A stretch of 64,000 nt of DNA from Sphingomonadales bacterium (GTDB taxonomy: Bacteria > Pseudomonadota > Alphaproteobacteria > Sphingomonadales > Sphingomonadaceae). The DNA is taken from assembly GCA_004173185.1 (NCBI GenBank), contig SEFZ01000012.1, forward strand, positions 1 to 64,000, written 5' to 3'. This document shows, piece by piece, positions 32,601 to 41,586 of this stretch; the first letter of the stretch is position 1; each line of letters starts with the position of its first letter. The translations under genes and the position numbers were made by a program. The notes under the pieces are model-generated. The model was not told where the DNA came from. It saw only the letters and a program-made list of their open reading frames with translations, and did no database searches.

Positions 32601-35405
32601 CGCAGTCAGAACCTCACGGCTGTAGAGCTCGACCGAAACCGCCTGGTTGGCGAGCGGCTTGCCCGAGGTATCCAGCGCGACGAGGCGCAGGCGCAGATCG
32701 TCTTGCTTCATCAGCCAGCCATCGGTCTTGACGCCAAGCTGGACCGCGGAAGTGTAGATCGGGATGCGGCGCGAGGCGGTCAGGATCTGGCCGTTGGCGT
32801 CCTGATAATCCATCTCGACTGCCATCGATGTCAGCTGGTCGAGCGTCTGCGGCACTTCCACGGTGGTGCGCGCTGTACCGTCACCGCCAAGGCTGACCGG
32901 AAGCGTCTGGGTCGGCGGAAGCTGGACGGTCTCGTCCTCGCCTTCGCCGTCCATCGGCTTGGTGCCTTCCACCATCGGGCGACCACCGAAGGTATAGCCT
33001 TCATAGCCATCGGGCGTGTCGCTGGTGCCGTAATAGCCGACGCGCAGTTCAACCGGCAGGTTGCCAGCGCCGCCGCCTGAGAGATAACCGACGAAGAGAT
33101 CGAGTGGCAGCGAGCTCGGCCGCACCGCGGCGTCCTTCGGACCGTTCACCGTCGCCCGCATCGTTGGCAGCTTATACTCGTCGACCTTGAACGACTGCTG
33201 CGTGTAGATCGTCTTGTCTTCCTCGCCCTGCTTGAAGATCACCTGGATATCGTAATCGCCCATCTTGGCGCCCGCGGGTGCGGTCCATTCGCTCTCGCCC
33301 ACGCCATTGGCGTCGATCGTCAGCGGCAGTTCGTAATTGGTCTCCGAGCCGCGATGCGACAGGCGCAGCTTGCCGGTGAAGGCAGGCGACATGCCAAAGC
33401 CGGCCGCAATCGGTTTGCGGACGATATGCTTCATGTGGATGGTCTCGCCCTGACGGACGAGCGCGCGATCGAAGACGGTGTGGAACACGTCTTCGGCTTC
33501 GCTGTAGCCATAGCTCAGATCGAAATCATACGGCCGGATGCCCTGCCCCCATTCGGTGAGCGTGAAGCTGAAATCGTCGCCGGCACGCGCCGAGATCATC
33601 AACGGCGCGCTGTTGCCATTCTCGCAGCTCGCATAGGTTTCGGGCTGGGGCAGGCCCGCAGGCACGGTCAGGCGCCCCGAAGCATCGCTCTTGCCCTTGG
33701 CGAGCACTTGCCCCGTGCAGCTATCGGTCACCTGCACATCGGCGGCGACGCCCTTGCCGGTATCGAGCGCGGTGACCCAGACCAGCGACTGCTCGCGGCC
33801 CCATTTGAAATGCACGCTCATATTGGTGACGAGCGCACCCGCCGCGACATAACGCGGTGCCTTGCGGCCCAGCAAAGCCTCACCCAGCGCGGGCGATGCC
33901 AGTTCGACGATGTAAAAGCCGGGCTTCTCGAGCGGAATCCCGACGACTTCGAATTCCTTGCCCTTGCCGGGCAACCCAACCTTGAACGGCTTGCCCGTCG
34001 CCGGGGTCAGCAGCGGCTTTGCACCGGTCTGGTTGACCGTAATGGTCTCTTCGCCCTTTTTGACCTCGTCGGACTTGGTCTCGGCCGCGTCATCCAATGC
34101 GCGCAGCCACTTGGCGATTTCGCCGTCACCGCCCTCGACCTTGAGGCTCTGACCCCCGACATCCATCCGGTTGCCGCCCAGTTCGGCCTCGACGTTGCGC
34201 ACCGTGACCGGCAGTACGCCGCCTTCCTTGGCTTCCAATATGCCGAAGTCCGCCGCGAACTTCACCAGTGGCGGCGGCGCGTCGAACTTGACGTCGAGCG
34301 GGAAGCGTTCGGCATTGGAAAGCTTGCGGCCGCTCTCGTCGGCCACATCGGCAGGCAGGCTCAGCTTAGCGGTAAGCGCGGCAGGCAGCGGTGCCTTGAA
34401 CTTGATATCGCCGACAAACGCCTTGTTCTTGTCGTCGTCACCGAAGATCGGGGTCAATTGCTTGCCATCCGGCAGCGTGATCCGCACTGCCTCTGCCTGT
34501 GCCCTGGCGATCGGTGCGGAGAAGCGCACCCATGCATCCTTGACCGGGTTGCAGCCAGCCTGGGGATTGACCCGCGAGCATTCGAAGCGCGCCGCGAAGG
34601 GCTTGCGCACCGTGAAGTCGAAACGCTGATCGGTGCCGGCCGTGCGGCCAGAAGCGCTCCTGATGTCCTTGCCCCAGACGACCGCGACATCGCGGCCCGG
34701 CGGCAGCGGACGACGACACTTGAGCGCGACAACACTGGCGAGTGCGGCGGCACGATCCTCGGCCTTGGCCGGCAACGCCTGTGGCAGACCCGAATTGGTC
34801 AGGAAGCTCTGCACTTCCCAGCGATCGGTGCCGAGATCGGCAAGCAGCTTGGGCGCGACATCGCTCGGCAGCACATCCACCGGGATTTTCTCGCCGACGC
34901 CATCGACTGCGCAATAGGCATTGGCCGCGACCGATGCGGGATCGGGCGCAAGATTGGCCGAGACGATGAAGACCTGATCCTCCTCGATCTCGCTGCCATA
35001 GCGGCTGGGCAGCACTTCGCGCGCGATCGGCCCGCCGCTGTCCACGGTGAATTCGGATTGGCCGACCACGTCATAGCCCGAAAGGCTTTTGAGCTTGTCG
35101 CGGTTCTTGAACTTGCAGGTGATGCCGCCGGGGAGCGGGCTCGCGAATTCATACACGAACGTCTGCTGATCGACCCAGCGGCCCTCGCCACCGATCGCGC
35201 ATTCGACAGCGAAAGGCGAAGCTGCGCGCGGATCGCCTAAAGGAACCATCGGCGTGTTGAAGCGGGCGGTGAAGCGCTCGATCGCGCCATTGCCAACGCC
35301 AGGCGTCGCCATTTCAACTTGTGGGCTGTTGTCGCCGAACGCGGCGATCGCGCCCAGAGGTGCGGCGACAAGCGCCAATATCCCGAGCCGAGCAACGAGC
35401 TTCAT
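29652..35405 (-). CDS. bacterial alpha-2-macroglobulin family protein
   Basis: 1917 residues. A signal peptide (about residues 1-22, cleavage after AIA) lacks a lipobox, so unlike E. coli YfhM it should be soluble or otherwise attached in the periplasm. Successive macroglobulin beta-sandwich domains are followed by the bait/thioester region: the thioester CLEQ is at residues 1469-1472 in PYTCLEQRTS. C-terminal domains with SGLNREN upstream match the YfhM/ECAM type. These proteins trap invading proteases by covalent attachment. The partner pbpC, thought to repair peptidoglycan after attack, starts 13 bp downstream. About 150 bp of promoter region separate it from the divergent glycosyltransferase gene. 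Confidence 0.94.
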   Translation of the reverse strand: MKLVARLGILALVAAPLGAIAAFGDNSPQVEMATPGVGNGAIERFTARFNTPMVPLGDPRAASPFAVECAIGGEGRWVDQQTFVYEFASPLPGGITCKFKNRDKLKSLSGYDVVGQSEFTVDSGGPIAREVLPSRYGSEIEEDQVFIVSANLAPDPASVAANAYCAVDGVGEKIPVDVLPSDVAPKLLADLGTDRWEVQSFLTNSGLPQALPAKAEDRAAALASVVALKCRRPLPPGRDVAVVWGKDIRSASGRTAGTDQRFDFTVRKPFAARFECSRVNPQAGCNPVKDAWVRFSAPIARAQAEAVRITLPDGKQLTPIFGDDDKNKAFVGDIKFKAPLPAALTAKLSLPADVADESGRKLSNAERFPLDVKFDAPPPLVKFAADFGILEAKEGGVLPVTVRNVEAELGGNRMDVGGQSLKVEGGDGEIAKWLRALDDAAETKSDEVKKGEETITVNQTGAKPLLTPATGKPFKVGLPGKGKEFEVVGIPLEKPGFYIVELASPALGEALLGRKAPRYVAAGALVTNMSVHFKWGREQSLVWVTALDTGKGVAADVQVTDSCTGQVLAKGKSDASGRLTVPAGLPQPETYASCENGNSAPLMISARAGDDFSFTLTEWGQGIRPYDFDLSYGYSEAEDVFHTVFDRALVRQGETIHMKHIVRKPIAAGFGMSPAFTGKLRLSHRGSETNYELPLTIDANGVGESEWTAPAGAKMGDYDIQVIFKQGEEDKTIYTQQSFKVDEYKLPTMRATVNGPKDAAVRPSSLPLDLFVGYLSGGGAGNLPVELRVGYYGTSDTPDGYEGYTFGGRPMVEGTKPMDGEGEDETVQLPPTQTLPVSLGGDGTARTTVEVPQTLDQLTSMAVEMDYQDANGQILTASRRIPIYTSAVQLGVKTDGWLMKQDDLRLRLVALDTSGKPLANQAVSVELYSREVLTARRRLIGGFYAYDNQMKTTKLSATCSATTDAQGLATCALAPGVSGEVYAVATTKDASGNVARATQSVWLVGDEDWWFGGDNGDRMDVIPEKQEYKAGETAKFQVRMPFRDATALVTVEREGVLSSFVIGLTGKDPVIEVPMPADYAPDVYVSVMAVRGRVSGWSNWGSSMARDWGMPFFSKDGGAPTATVDLAKPAYRLGIAKVKVGWEGHKLDVAVKADKAVYGARNTAAVELTVKTPDGKPAATADVAFAAVDEALLQLAPNESWDVLTAMMGERPISVLTSTAQTQVVGKRHYGKKAVEAGGGGGGDLSGLNRENFQPVLLWKGKVALDANGHARVDVPLNDALTSFKLVAIATDGAQLFGTGSASVRTAQDLSIYAGVPQLVRTGDTFGGMFTLRNGSDKPMKVTANVELSPKVATGKALTVEIPAGGAAPVVWNLTAPPSAGNLTWTVSARSEDGKALDKVTTVQEVIPAVPVETWAASLARVGGGTSFSIAPPAGALPGFGMVEVSLADTLAPPLSGVRDYMTAYPYTCLEQRTSRAIALGDTGMWNLIAGEMPAYLDNDGLLRYFPGDWPGSESLTAYILSITSEAGLPLPEGPRAKMIEALKAVLDGRLRHEDYGDVRLQRLAAFNALARAGAADANMVGQVGIGVAEMPTSSLADYAVAIGKVPGLANGQQLRLDAEKTLRTRLVYEGTRIDISDKGKMPWWLMASDDEAAIKALLGTLGRPGWQDDTAKMMVGLAMRQQRGHWDTTPANAWGSIAARKFMAAYPAEAIAGITTATLGSSSVSRNWPLLEPARLFTLPLPAQTTPLVMTQSGGSGPWAFVRVKAAVPLTQPLMAGYKATKKVEAVKQAVQGKWTRGDVVKVTISVEASAERNWVVVNDPVPTGATIVGNLGGQSEMLAAQAGTSDGVAPSYIERGRDAWRAYYGWVPRGSFTISYVMRLDAAGQFSLPATRVEAMYSPEIRAQIPNQPMVVAQR

Positions 35406-35559
35406 GGCAGCCTATCCCCTTTAGCAGCGGCGGCACCGTAACCCGCGCGCGTACCGAGTCCAGTGGCGATTAACCTTTTGTGTCTCAACCGTTTCGGACT
35501 CTTCCCTGATTGCGCCTCCGTTTCGGATGGTTTTCCTTCCGCAGCGGGGGATAGGGGCA

Positions 35560-36939
35560 ATGCTGATCGCATTGATTGACGCTGCTGCGCGCGAGACGAC
35601 CTTGTTCGCTGCGATCTGGTTTCTGGTCGGCGGGCTCGACGATCTGGCGGTCGACCTGATCTATGCCGCGCGCCGGCTGAAGAACAGTCTGCGTCCAATC
35701 AAAGGCGCGCCCTCACTGGAGGACCCGCCGCCGCAGGGACGGATCGCAGTGTTCATTCCAGCCTGGGACGAGTCCGCGGTGATCGGGGATATGCTGCGCA
35801 CCGCCCTCGCCCGCTTCGATCATGATGATTATCTGCTCTATGTCGGCACCTATCCCAATGATCTGCCGACGATCCGGATCGTCGCCGAGCTTGCCGCGCG
35901 GGAGCAACGGGTACGGCTGGTGATCGGGGAGGAGCTTGGGCCGACGACCAAGGCCGACTGCCTCAATGCGCTATGGCGCGCGATGCTGCGCGACGAAGTG
36001 GCCGAGAGCGTCATCGTCACCGCGGTCGCCCTCCACGATGCGGAGGATGTCGTCCATCCGCTCGAACTCCGCGTTTTCGCTTTATGGCTGCAGCGCTATG
36101 CTGCGGTCCAGCTGCCCGTGTTGCCGCTCCCGCATCCGCGCTCGCGCTTCGTCGCCGGGCATTATTGCGACGAGTTTGCCGAGGCCCATGCCAAGTCGCT
36201 GGTGGTGCGTCAGGCGCTCGGCGCGGGGATGCCGCTCGCCGGAGTGGGCTGCGCAATCCGCCGCGAGATGCTTGCCCGGATCGCCGACATGCGCGGCGGC
36301 GCACCGTTCGACGCAACTTCGCTGACCGAGGATTATGAGCTTGGCCTCACCGTGGCTGCGATGGGCGGCGAGACTGCACTGGCGCGCGTGAGCCATGGCG
36401 ATGATCGCCGGCTGATCGCGGTACGCGCCTATTTCCCCGACACGCTTGGCGCAGCTGTGCGGCAAAAGGCGCGCTGGCTGAACGGGATCGCGCTGGCTGG
36501 GTGGGACCGCACCGGCTGGAGCCGCGCCAGCGATATCGGCGACCATTGGATGCGGATGCGCGACCGGCGCGCGACGCTGGCGATGCCCGTTCTCGCCATC
36601 GCCTATGTCGCGCTGGTGATCTGGGGCACTTCGCTCGGCGCGCATTTCTTCGCGGACTCGCCGCCGCCGAAACTGCCGCTGCTGATCGAGGCGCTGCTGT
36701 GGATCAATCTCGCTTTGCTCGGTTGGCGGCTGTGTATCCGGGCGCTGTTCGTCTGGCGCAGCTATGGCTGGCGAGAGGCGATGTGGTCGGCCCCGCGCAT
36801 GTTCGTCGGCAACCTCATCGCCTTGCTGGCGGCCCGGCGCGCGCTGGTCGCTTATGCAGCGACATTGGCGGGCGCCAGGCCGCGCTGGGACAAGACCGAT
36901 CATCAGTTTCCGGACGATCCCGAGCGCGTCACTGCGTGA
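35560..36939 (+). CDS. NfrB-like family 2 glycosyltransferase, membrane-bound
   Basis: 459 residues. An N-terminal membrane helix (about 8-30) precedes a GT2 catalytic domain: VFIPAWDESAVIGDML, acidic HDAEDVVHP, SLTEDYELG, and QKARW (the QxxRW signature). At least three C-terminal helices follow (about 345-440). It resembles the glycosyltransferase part of NfrB, the inner-membrane component of the phage N4 receptor and of a polysaccharide export system, but lacks the C-terminal MshEN c-di-GMP-binding domain. ATG 35560 has GGGG upstream and is preferred to 35527. Its stop overlaps the next gene (GTGA). Confidence 0.82.
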   Translation: MLIALIDAAARETTLFAAIWFLVGGLDDLAVDLIYAARRLKNSLRPIKGAPSLEDPPPQGRIAVFIPAWDESAVIGDMLRTALARFDHDDYLLYVGTYPNDLPTIRIVAELAAREQRVRLVIGEELGPTTKADCLNALWRAMLRDEVAESVIVTAVALHDAEDVVHPLELRVFALWLQRYAAVQLPVLPLPHPRSRFVAGHYCDEFAEAHAKSLVVRQALGAGMPLAGVGCAIRREMLARIADMRGGAPFDATSLTEDYELGLTVAAMGGETALARVSHGDDRRLIAVRAYFPDTLGAAVRQKARWLNGIALAGWDRTGWSRASDIGDHWMRMRDRRATLAMPVLAIAYVALVIWGTSLGAHFFADSPPPKLPLLIEALLWINLALLGWRLCIRALFVWRSYGWREAMWSAPRMFVGNLIALLAARRALVAYAATLAGARPRWDKTDHQFPDDPERVTA

Positions 36940-37883
36940 GCGCACGCGGCCGACCCATTCGCTTTCTGGGGCTGGTCTGCATCTTTTGGGTAGGCGCGCG
37001 AGTGGCGCTGCTCTGGTCCGAGACCGGCTCGCTACCCGAAGCGATCGAGGCACTGGTCCCGCTCGCCCTACAGCCGGAAGCGGCGGTCCCACCACCGGTG
37101 GCGATTGCTGCACCCCGACGCGCACGCACACGTTCCAGACCGCAGCGAACGCCGATAGGAGTCGCCGCCGACCCGGCACCTATCTTCTTCGCACCGGAAC
37201 CAATGACCAGACAGTCGCCCGCCTCGGCACCAACCCCAAGCATCCTCTCACCACCGCAACCCTTCGCACGCCCCGCGCTCGACACAGATCGCTGGTCGGC
37301 AAGCGGCTGGTTCGTCGCGCGGGCCGGGCGCGGGACAGGTGCCGCGCCCGGCGGTCAATTGGGCGGCGGACAGGCAGGCGCGCGGCTCGTGTACCTGCTG
37401 ATACCCGAAAAGCGCATCGCCACCTTCGCGCGGGTTACCGCCCCGCTTGCGGGCAAAGGCAGCGAAGCGGCGATCGGATTCGAGTGGCAACCCTGGCAAG
37501 CGCCGATCCGTTTCGCTGTCGAACGCCGCATCGGCCTTGATGGCGCACCCGGCGGTACGGGCGTCGGGGTAACCGCCGGACTATATCGCGAGACTGCCGG
37601 CCTCCTTGTCGAGGGGTATGGTCAGGCGGGTGCGATCGCCCGCAATCGGATCGAACCCTATGCCGATGGCGCGATCCGCGTCACTCGGCACATCGCCCCG
37701 CAACTCACGCTCGGCGCAGGCGCTTGGGGCGGGGCACAGCGCGACGCACAGCGGCTCGATATCGGCCCATCGGCAAGCCTCGCGCTGGGCAAGGCTCGCC
37801 TGTCGCTGGACTGGCGCCAGCGGATCGCGGGCCGAGCCGCGCCCGGCTCGGGCCTCGCCCTCACGCTCGGCGGCGATTTCTAG
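36936..37883 (+). CDS. NfrA C-terminal domain-like protein
   Basis: 315 residues starting at a GTG that overlaps the stop of the NfrB-like gene. One N-terminal membrane/signal helix (about 8-25) leads to an Ala/Pro-rich linker (about 40-110). The remainder matches the NfrA C-terminal beta-domain: LGGGQAGARLVYLL, FARVTAPL, EAAIGFEWQPWQAPIRFAVERR, YGQAGAIARNRIEPYADG, LGAGAWGGAQRDAQRLDIGP. Full NfrA carries TPR repeats before this domain; here they are missing, so this is a short, perhaps minimal, outer-membrane partner. Exported polysaccharide unknown. Confidence 0.72.
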   Translation: MSARGRPIRFLGLVCIFWVGARVALLWSETGSLPEAIEALVPLALQPEAAVPPPVAIAAPRRARTRSRPQRTPIGVAADPAPIFFAPEPMTRQSPASAPTPSILSPPQPFARPALDTDRWSASGWFVARAGRGTGAAPGGQLGGGQAGARLVYLLIPEKRIATFARVTAPLAGKGSEAAIGFEWQPWQAPIRFAVERRIGLDGAPGGTGVGVTAGLYRETAGLLVEGYGQAGAIARNRIEPYADGAIRVTRHIAPQLTLGAGAWGGAQRDAQRLDIGPSASLALGKARLSLDWRQRIAGRAAPGSGLALTLGGDF

Positions 37884-37931
37884 ACACATGCTTTTGCACC
37901 GTGGCACCGGACGCGGTATCGCCTCCCGGCA

Positions 37932-38846
37932 ATGGATCTTTACCTCCCCATCGCCAGCCTCTCGGTCAACGCGCTCGTCATCGTCGCGCTGGGTCTGGGC
38001 GTCGGCTTGCTATCGGGGATGTTCGGAGTGGGCGGCGGCTTCCTCACCACGCCCCTGCTGATCTTTTACGGCATCCCGCCCACCGTCGCTGCCGCATCGG
38101 CCGCGAGCCAGGTGACCGGCGCCAGCGTCTCGGGCGTGTTCGCGCATTTCCGCCGGGATGGCGTGGACGTGCATATGGGACTGGTGCTTGTCGCGGGAGG
38201 CGTGATCGGCAGCGTGGCGGGCGCGATCCTGTTCACAATGCTACAGGCGAGCGGGCAGATCGATACCGTTATCGCGATCCTCTATGTCGTGATGCTGGGG
38301 TCGATCGGCTGGCTGATGCTCCACGAATCGGTCGGCGCGATCCGCGTGACGCATGGCCGCGCACCAGCCAAACCGCGCCGCCGCCGCCATCATCCGCTGG
38401 TCGCGATGCTGCCGCTGCGCTGGCGCTTCTATCGCTCAGGGCTTTACATCTCCCCGCTCGCACCTTTGATCCTCGGCTTCTTCACCGGTATCCTCACCGT
38501 GCTGCTCGGCGTCGGCGGCGGCTTCATCCTCGTGCCCGCGATGCTCTATCTGCTCGGCATGGGCACTCAGGTCGTGGTCGGCACGTCCTTGTTCCAGATC
38601 CTCTTTGTCACCGCCGCGGCAACGATGGTCCACGCCACCACTACCAAGGCAGTCGATATCGTTCTCGCTGCATTGCTGCTGCTCGGCTCGGTCGTCGGCG
38701 CGCAGATCGGCGCGCGGATGGCGCAAAAGGCCAAGCCCGAATATCTGCGGCTGATCCTTGCGATCATCGTGCTCGTGGTCGCGCTGCGCATGCTGCTAGG
38801 CCTCGCCTGGCGGCCGGACAATATCTACACGGTAGAGATATTGTGA
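37932..38846 (+). CDS. TauE/SafE family sulfite/anion exporter
   Basis: 304 residues with about eight membrane helices in two repeats. LLSGMFGVGGGFLTTPLLIFYGIPPTVA (residues about 28-55) and GILTVLLGVGGGFILVPAMLYLLGMGT (about 195-222) are the paired GVGGG signatures of the TauE/SafE fold. A His/Arg-rich loop lies between halves. Members export sulfite, sulfoacetate or related anions. Its stop overlaps the GTG of the TIGR02186 gene, a pairing typical of alphaproteobacteria, so the two probably act together. Confidence 0.9.
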   Translation: MDLYLPIASLSVNALVIVALGLGVGLLSGMFGVGGGFLTTPLLIFYGIPPTVAAASAASQVTGASVSGVFAHFRRDGVDVHMGLVLVAGGVIGSVAGAILFTMLQASGQIDTVIAILYVVMLGSIGWLMLHESVGAIRVTHGRAPAKPRRRRHHPLVAMLPLRWRFYRSGLYISPLAPLILGFFTGILTVLLGVGGGFILVPAMLYLLGMGTQVVVGTSLFQILFVTAAATMVHATTTKAVDIVLAALLLLGSVVGAQIGARMAQKAKPEYLRLILAIIVLVVALRMLLGLAWRPDNIYTVEIL

Positions 38847-39604
38847 AGCGCTGGGCGATCCTGCTTCTCGCTCCCTTGCTGATGGGACAGGCCAAGCCGG
38901 TGCTGGTCCCCGATGTTTCGCAGCGCAACATCGAGATCGCGTATTCCTTCACCGGCGCGGAACTGCTGCTGTTCGGTGCGATCCTCTATCCCGGCGGCCG
39001 CGTGCCCGGCGATGATGAGAAGCCTGCCGATATCGTCGTGGTGGTCAAAGGGCCTACCCAATCGGTGCTGGTCCGCGAGAAGGAAAAGGTCGCCGGCATC
39101 TGGGTCAATGCCGAAAGCATGCGCTATCGATCGGCGCCGAGCTTCTTCGCGGTCGCTTCATCCAAGCCGATCCGCGAACTCGTCGACGAGCGCACCCGCG
39201 CGATCTTCGAACTCGGTGTCGAAAGCCTCCAGCTCTCTCCGGCATCGGGCGCGGGACCCGAGGTGCAGGGCCGGTTCGACAAGGGACTCGCCGATCTCAA
39301 AACCCGCACCGGCCTTTATTACGAAGCGCCCGGGGCGGTGGAGATCACCGATGGCGTGCTCTATCGCGCCCGGCTCAAGATCCCGGCGCGCGTTCCGGTC
39401 GGGCGCTTCACCGCAGAAACCTTCCTGATCCGCGACGGCCGGGTCATCGCCGCCGCCGTGCGCCCGATCGACATTCGCAAATCGGGCTTTGAGCGCTTCG
39501 TCGCGACCAGCGCCGAGGAGCATAGCTGGATCTACGGGCTCGTCGCGGTAGCGTTATCCGTTCTGTTCGGCTGGGGCGCTGGCGCGATCTGGCGGCGTTT
39601 TTGA
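38843..39604 (+). CDS. TIGR02186 family membrane-anchored protein
   Basis: 253 residues, starting at GTG 38843 which overlaps the TauE/SafE stop (GTGA). A signal-like N-terminus (LLLAPLLMGQA) is followed by a periplasmic domain: NIEIAYSFTGAELLLFGAILYPGGRVP, then VVVKGPTQSVLVREKEKVAGIWVN, the TIGR02186 pattern. One C-terminal helix (about 230-250, ending IWRRF) anchors it with a short cytoplasmic tail. No activity known; genomic coupling to the exporter suggests an accessory role in anion export. Confidence 0.85.
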   Translation: MKRWAILLLAPLLMGQAKPVLVPDVSQRNIEIAYSFTGAELLLFGAILYPGGRVPGDDEKPADIVVVVKGPTQSVLVREKEKVAGIWVNAESMRYRSAPSFFAVASSKPIRELVDERTRAIFELGVESLQLSPASGAGPEVQGRFDKGLADLKTRTGLYYEAPGAVEITDGVLYRARLKIPARVPVGRFTAETFLIRDGRVIAAAVRPIDIRKSGFERFVATSAEEHSWIYGLVAVALSVLFGWGAGAIWRRF

Positions 39605-39709
39605 GCAAAGCGGCACGCGCCCGCTCCCGCACGAACCACAGCCCCCCTAAAAACACACGCTATCTTTACCTCCCTCAGGCACAACGATCCTGAACACGGG
39701 GAGTGACCG

Positions 39710-41377
39710 ATGGAAGGCCAGTTCGGCGCACGCGCCTTCGAAGGTGCGACGCCTCTTTCTTCGGACGCGGCCCCGCCGGCGCGCGCTACGCTTCAGCCCA
39801 TCGGGGCGGTGCTCGAAATCGCTGGTTCGTCGAGCCAGATCCTGCTCGATCCCCATGCCCTGGAAACGCTCTCCAGCCATGCCGACAGCGTCATGGCGAA
39901 TGCCGGACAGGTTGGCGCACAGGTCAAGATGCGCGTCGGCGCGACCTGGCTGATCGCCAACGTCCGCTCGCTCAGGCTTGATGGCGACCATATCGCCGCG
40001 CAGATCGACTTCCTCGGCGAAGGCGATGAGGAACGGCTGACCGGCAAGCTCTACAAATTCCGCCGCGGCGTCACGCGCTATCCAACGCCGGGCTGCGCGG
40101 TATTCCCGGTATCGACCGCAGACCTCAAGCAGATCTACGCCGCCGAAGACCGCGCGAATATCGAGATCGGCAATGTCTATCCGACCAAGGACATTCGCGC
40201 CGCGCTCTACATCGACGCGATGCTCGGCAAGCATTTCGCGCTGCTCGGTTCGACCGGCACGGGTAAATCGACCGCCGCCGCTTTGATCCTCCATCGCATC
40301 TGCGAGCGCGCCCCGCAGGGCCATATCGTGATGATCGATCCGCACGGCGAATATGCCAGTGCGTTCAAGACCACCGGCGCGCTCTACGACGTCTCCAATC
40401 TGGCGATGCCCTATTGGCTGATGAATTTCGAAGAGCATTGCGAGGTGTTCCTGACCACCCAGGGCTCCAGCCGTCAGGTCGATGCCGATATCTTCGCCAA
40501 ATGCCTGTTGATGGCCAAATCGAAGAACCGTCTGGCCGCCGAGATCGGCAAACTGACCGTGGACGCGCCTGTCCCCTATTTGCTGAGCGACCTCACCCAG
40601 ATCCTTCAGAACGAGATGGGCAAGATGGACAAGGCGACCGATACCGCCCCCTATCTGCGCCTCCGCTCCAAGATCGACGAGATCAAGGCCGATCCCCGCT
40701 ACGCCTTCATGTTTTCGGGCATGCTGGTTGCGGACACGATGGCATCGTTCATCGCGCGCATCTTCCGCATGCCGGGTGAAGGCAAGCCGATCTCGATCAT
40801 CGACGTTTCGGGCGTGCCTTCCGAAATCACTTCGGTGGTGGTCGCGGTGCTCAGCCGCATGGTGTTCGACTTCGCGATCTGGTCGCGCGGCGAGGCAAAG
40901 CGCCCCGTCCTGCTCGTCTGCGAAGAAGCGCATCGTTACGTTCCCAATGAGCGCAACGCCGATGGCTCGTCGGTTGGCCGCATCCTTAGCCGCATCGCCA
41001 AGGAAGGCCGTAAATATGGCGTGTCGCTCGGACTGATCACCCAGCGCCCCTCCGATCTGGCCGAAGGCGTGCTTTCGCAATGCGGCACGATCCTGTCGAT
41101 GCGCCTGAACAACGAACGCGATCAGGCTTTCGTGAAGGCAGCGATGCCCGAAGGCGCGCGCGGCTTCCTCGATTCGATCCCGGCGCTGCGCAATCGTGAG
41201 TGCATCGCGGTGGGCGAAGGCGTCTCCACGCCGATCCGCTTGCTGTTCGACAATCTCGAGGAATCGAAACGCCCGGCCTCCGAAGACCCGCTCTTCTCCG
41301 AACTGTGGAAAGAATCGGGCGGCGAGGACCAGATCCTCGAGCGGACGATTCGCCGCTGGCGCTCGCAGGGGAAGTAA
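39710..41377 (+). CDS. HerA-like ATPase / DUF87 helicase
   Basis: 555 residues. An N-terminal HAS-barrel-like region (about 25-150) precedes the ATPase: Walker A LLGSTGTGKSTAAALIL (about 178-190), Walker B VLLVCEEAHRYVP (about 400-412), and arginine-finger-like RIAKEGRKYGVSLGLITQRPSDL. HerA forms hexameric rings that translocate DNA and usually works with the nuclease NurA in end resection, or with other nucleases in phage defence. No nuclease gene flanks it, so it is an orphan HerA of undetermined job. GGGGAG lies upstream of the ATG; it is monocistronic. Confidence 0.88.
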   Translation: MEGQFGARAFEGATPLSSDAAPPARATLQPIGAVLEIAGSSSQILLDPHALETLSSHADSVMANAGQVGAQVKMRVGATWLIANVRSLRLDGDHIAAQIDFLGEGDEERLTGKLYKFRRGVTRYPTPGCAVFPVSTADLKQIYAAEDRANIEIGNVYPTKDIRAALYIDAMLGKHFALLGSTGTGKSTAAALILHRICERAPQGHIVMIDPHGEYASAFKTTGALYDVSNLAMPYWLMNFEEHCEVFLTTQGSSRQVDADIFAKCLLMAKSKNRLAAEIGKLTVDAPVPYLLSDLTQILQNEMGKMDKATDTAPYLRLRSKIDEIKADPRYAFMFSGMLVADTMASFIARIFRMPGEGKPISIIDVSGVPSEITSVVVAVLSRMVFDFAIWSRGEAKRPVLLVCEEAHRYVPNERNADGSSVGRILSRIAKEGRKYGVSLGLITQRPSDLAEGVLSQCGTILSMRLNNERDQAFVKAAMPEGARGFLDSIPALRNRECIAVGEGVSTPIRLLFDNLEESKRPASEDPLFSELWKESGGEDQILERTIRRWRSQGK

Positions 41378-41586
41378 GCGGTTCGCGTAGGGAAATTGCG
41401 GCTTAGCTTCCCACTTTTCCCGTGTTTCGTGAAATTTCGTTAGCCGCCCGCGTAACATTGCTGCGCAGGCAGCGATGCGGGCGAAGAGCGATATCCAGAG
41501 CATGCGCCGAGCATCGCAAATACGGGTGATGTAGGACAGCGAGGAGCAGTCACCTTACTCCCTTCCAGGGAGGGGAGCTAGGAAGG

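Noticed and set aside
33354..35240. 628-codon open frame on the + strand
   Set aside because: Antisense to the alpha-2-macroglobulin gene.
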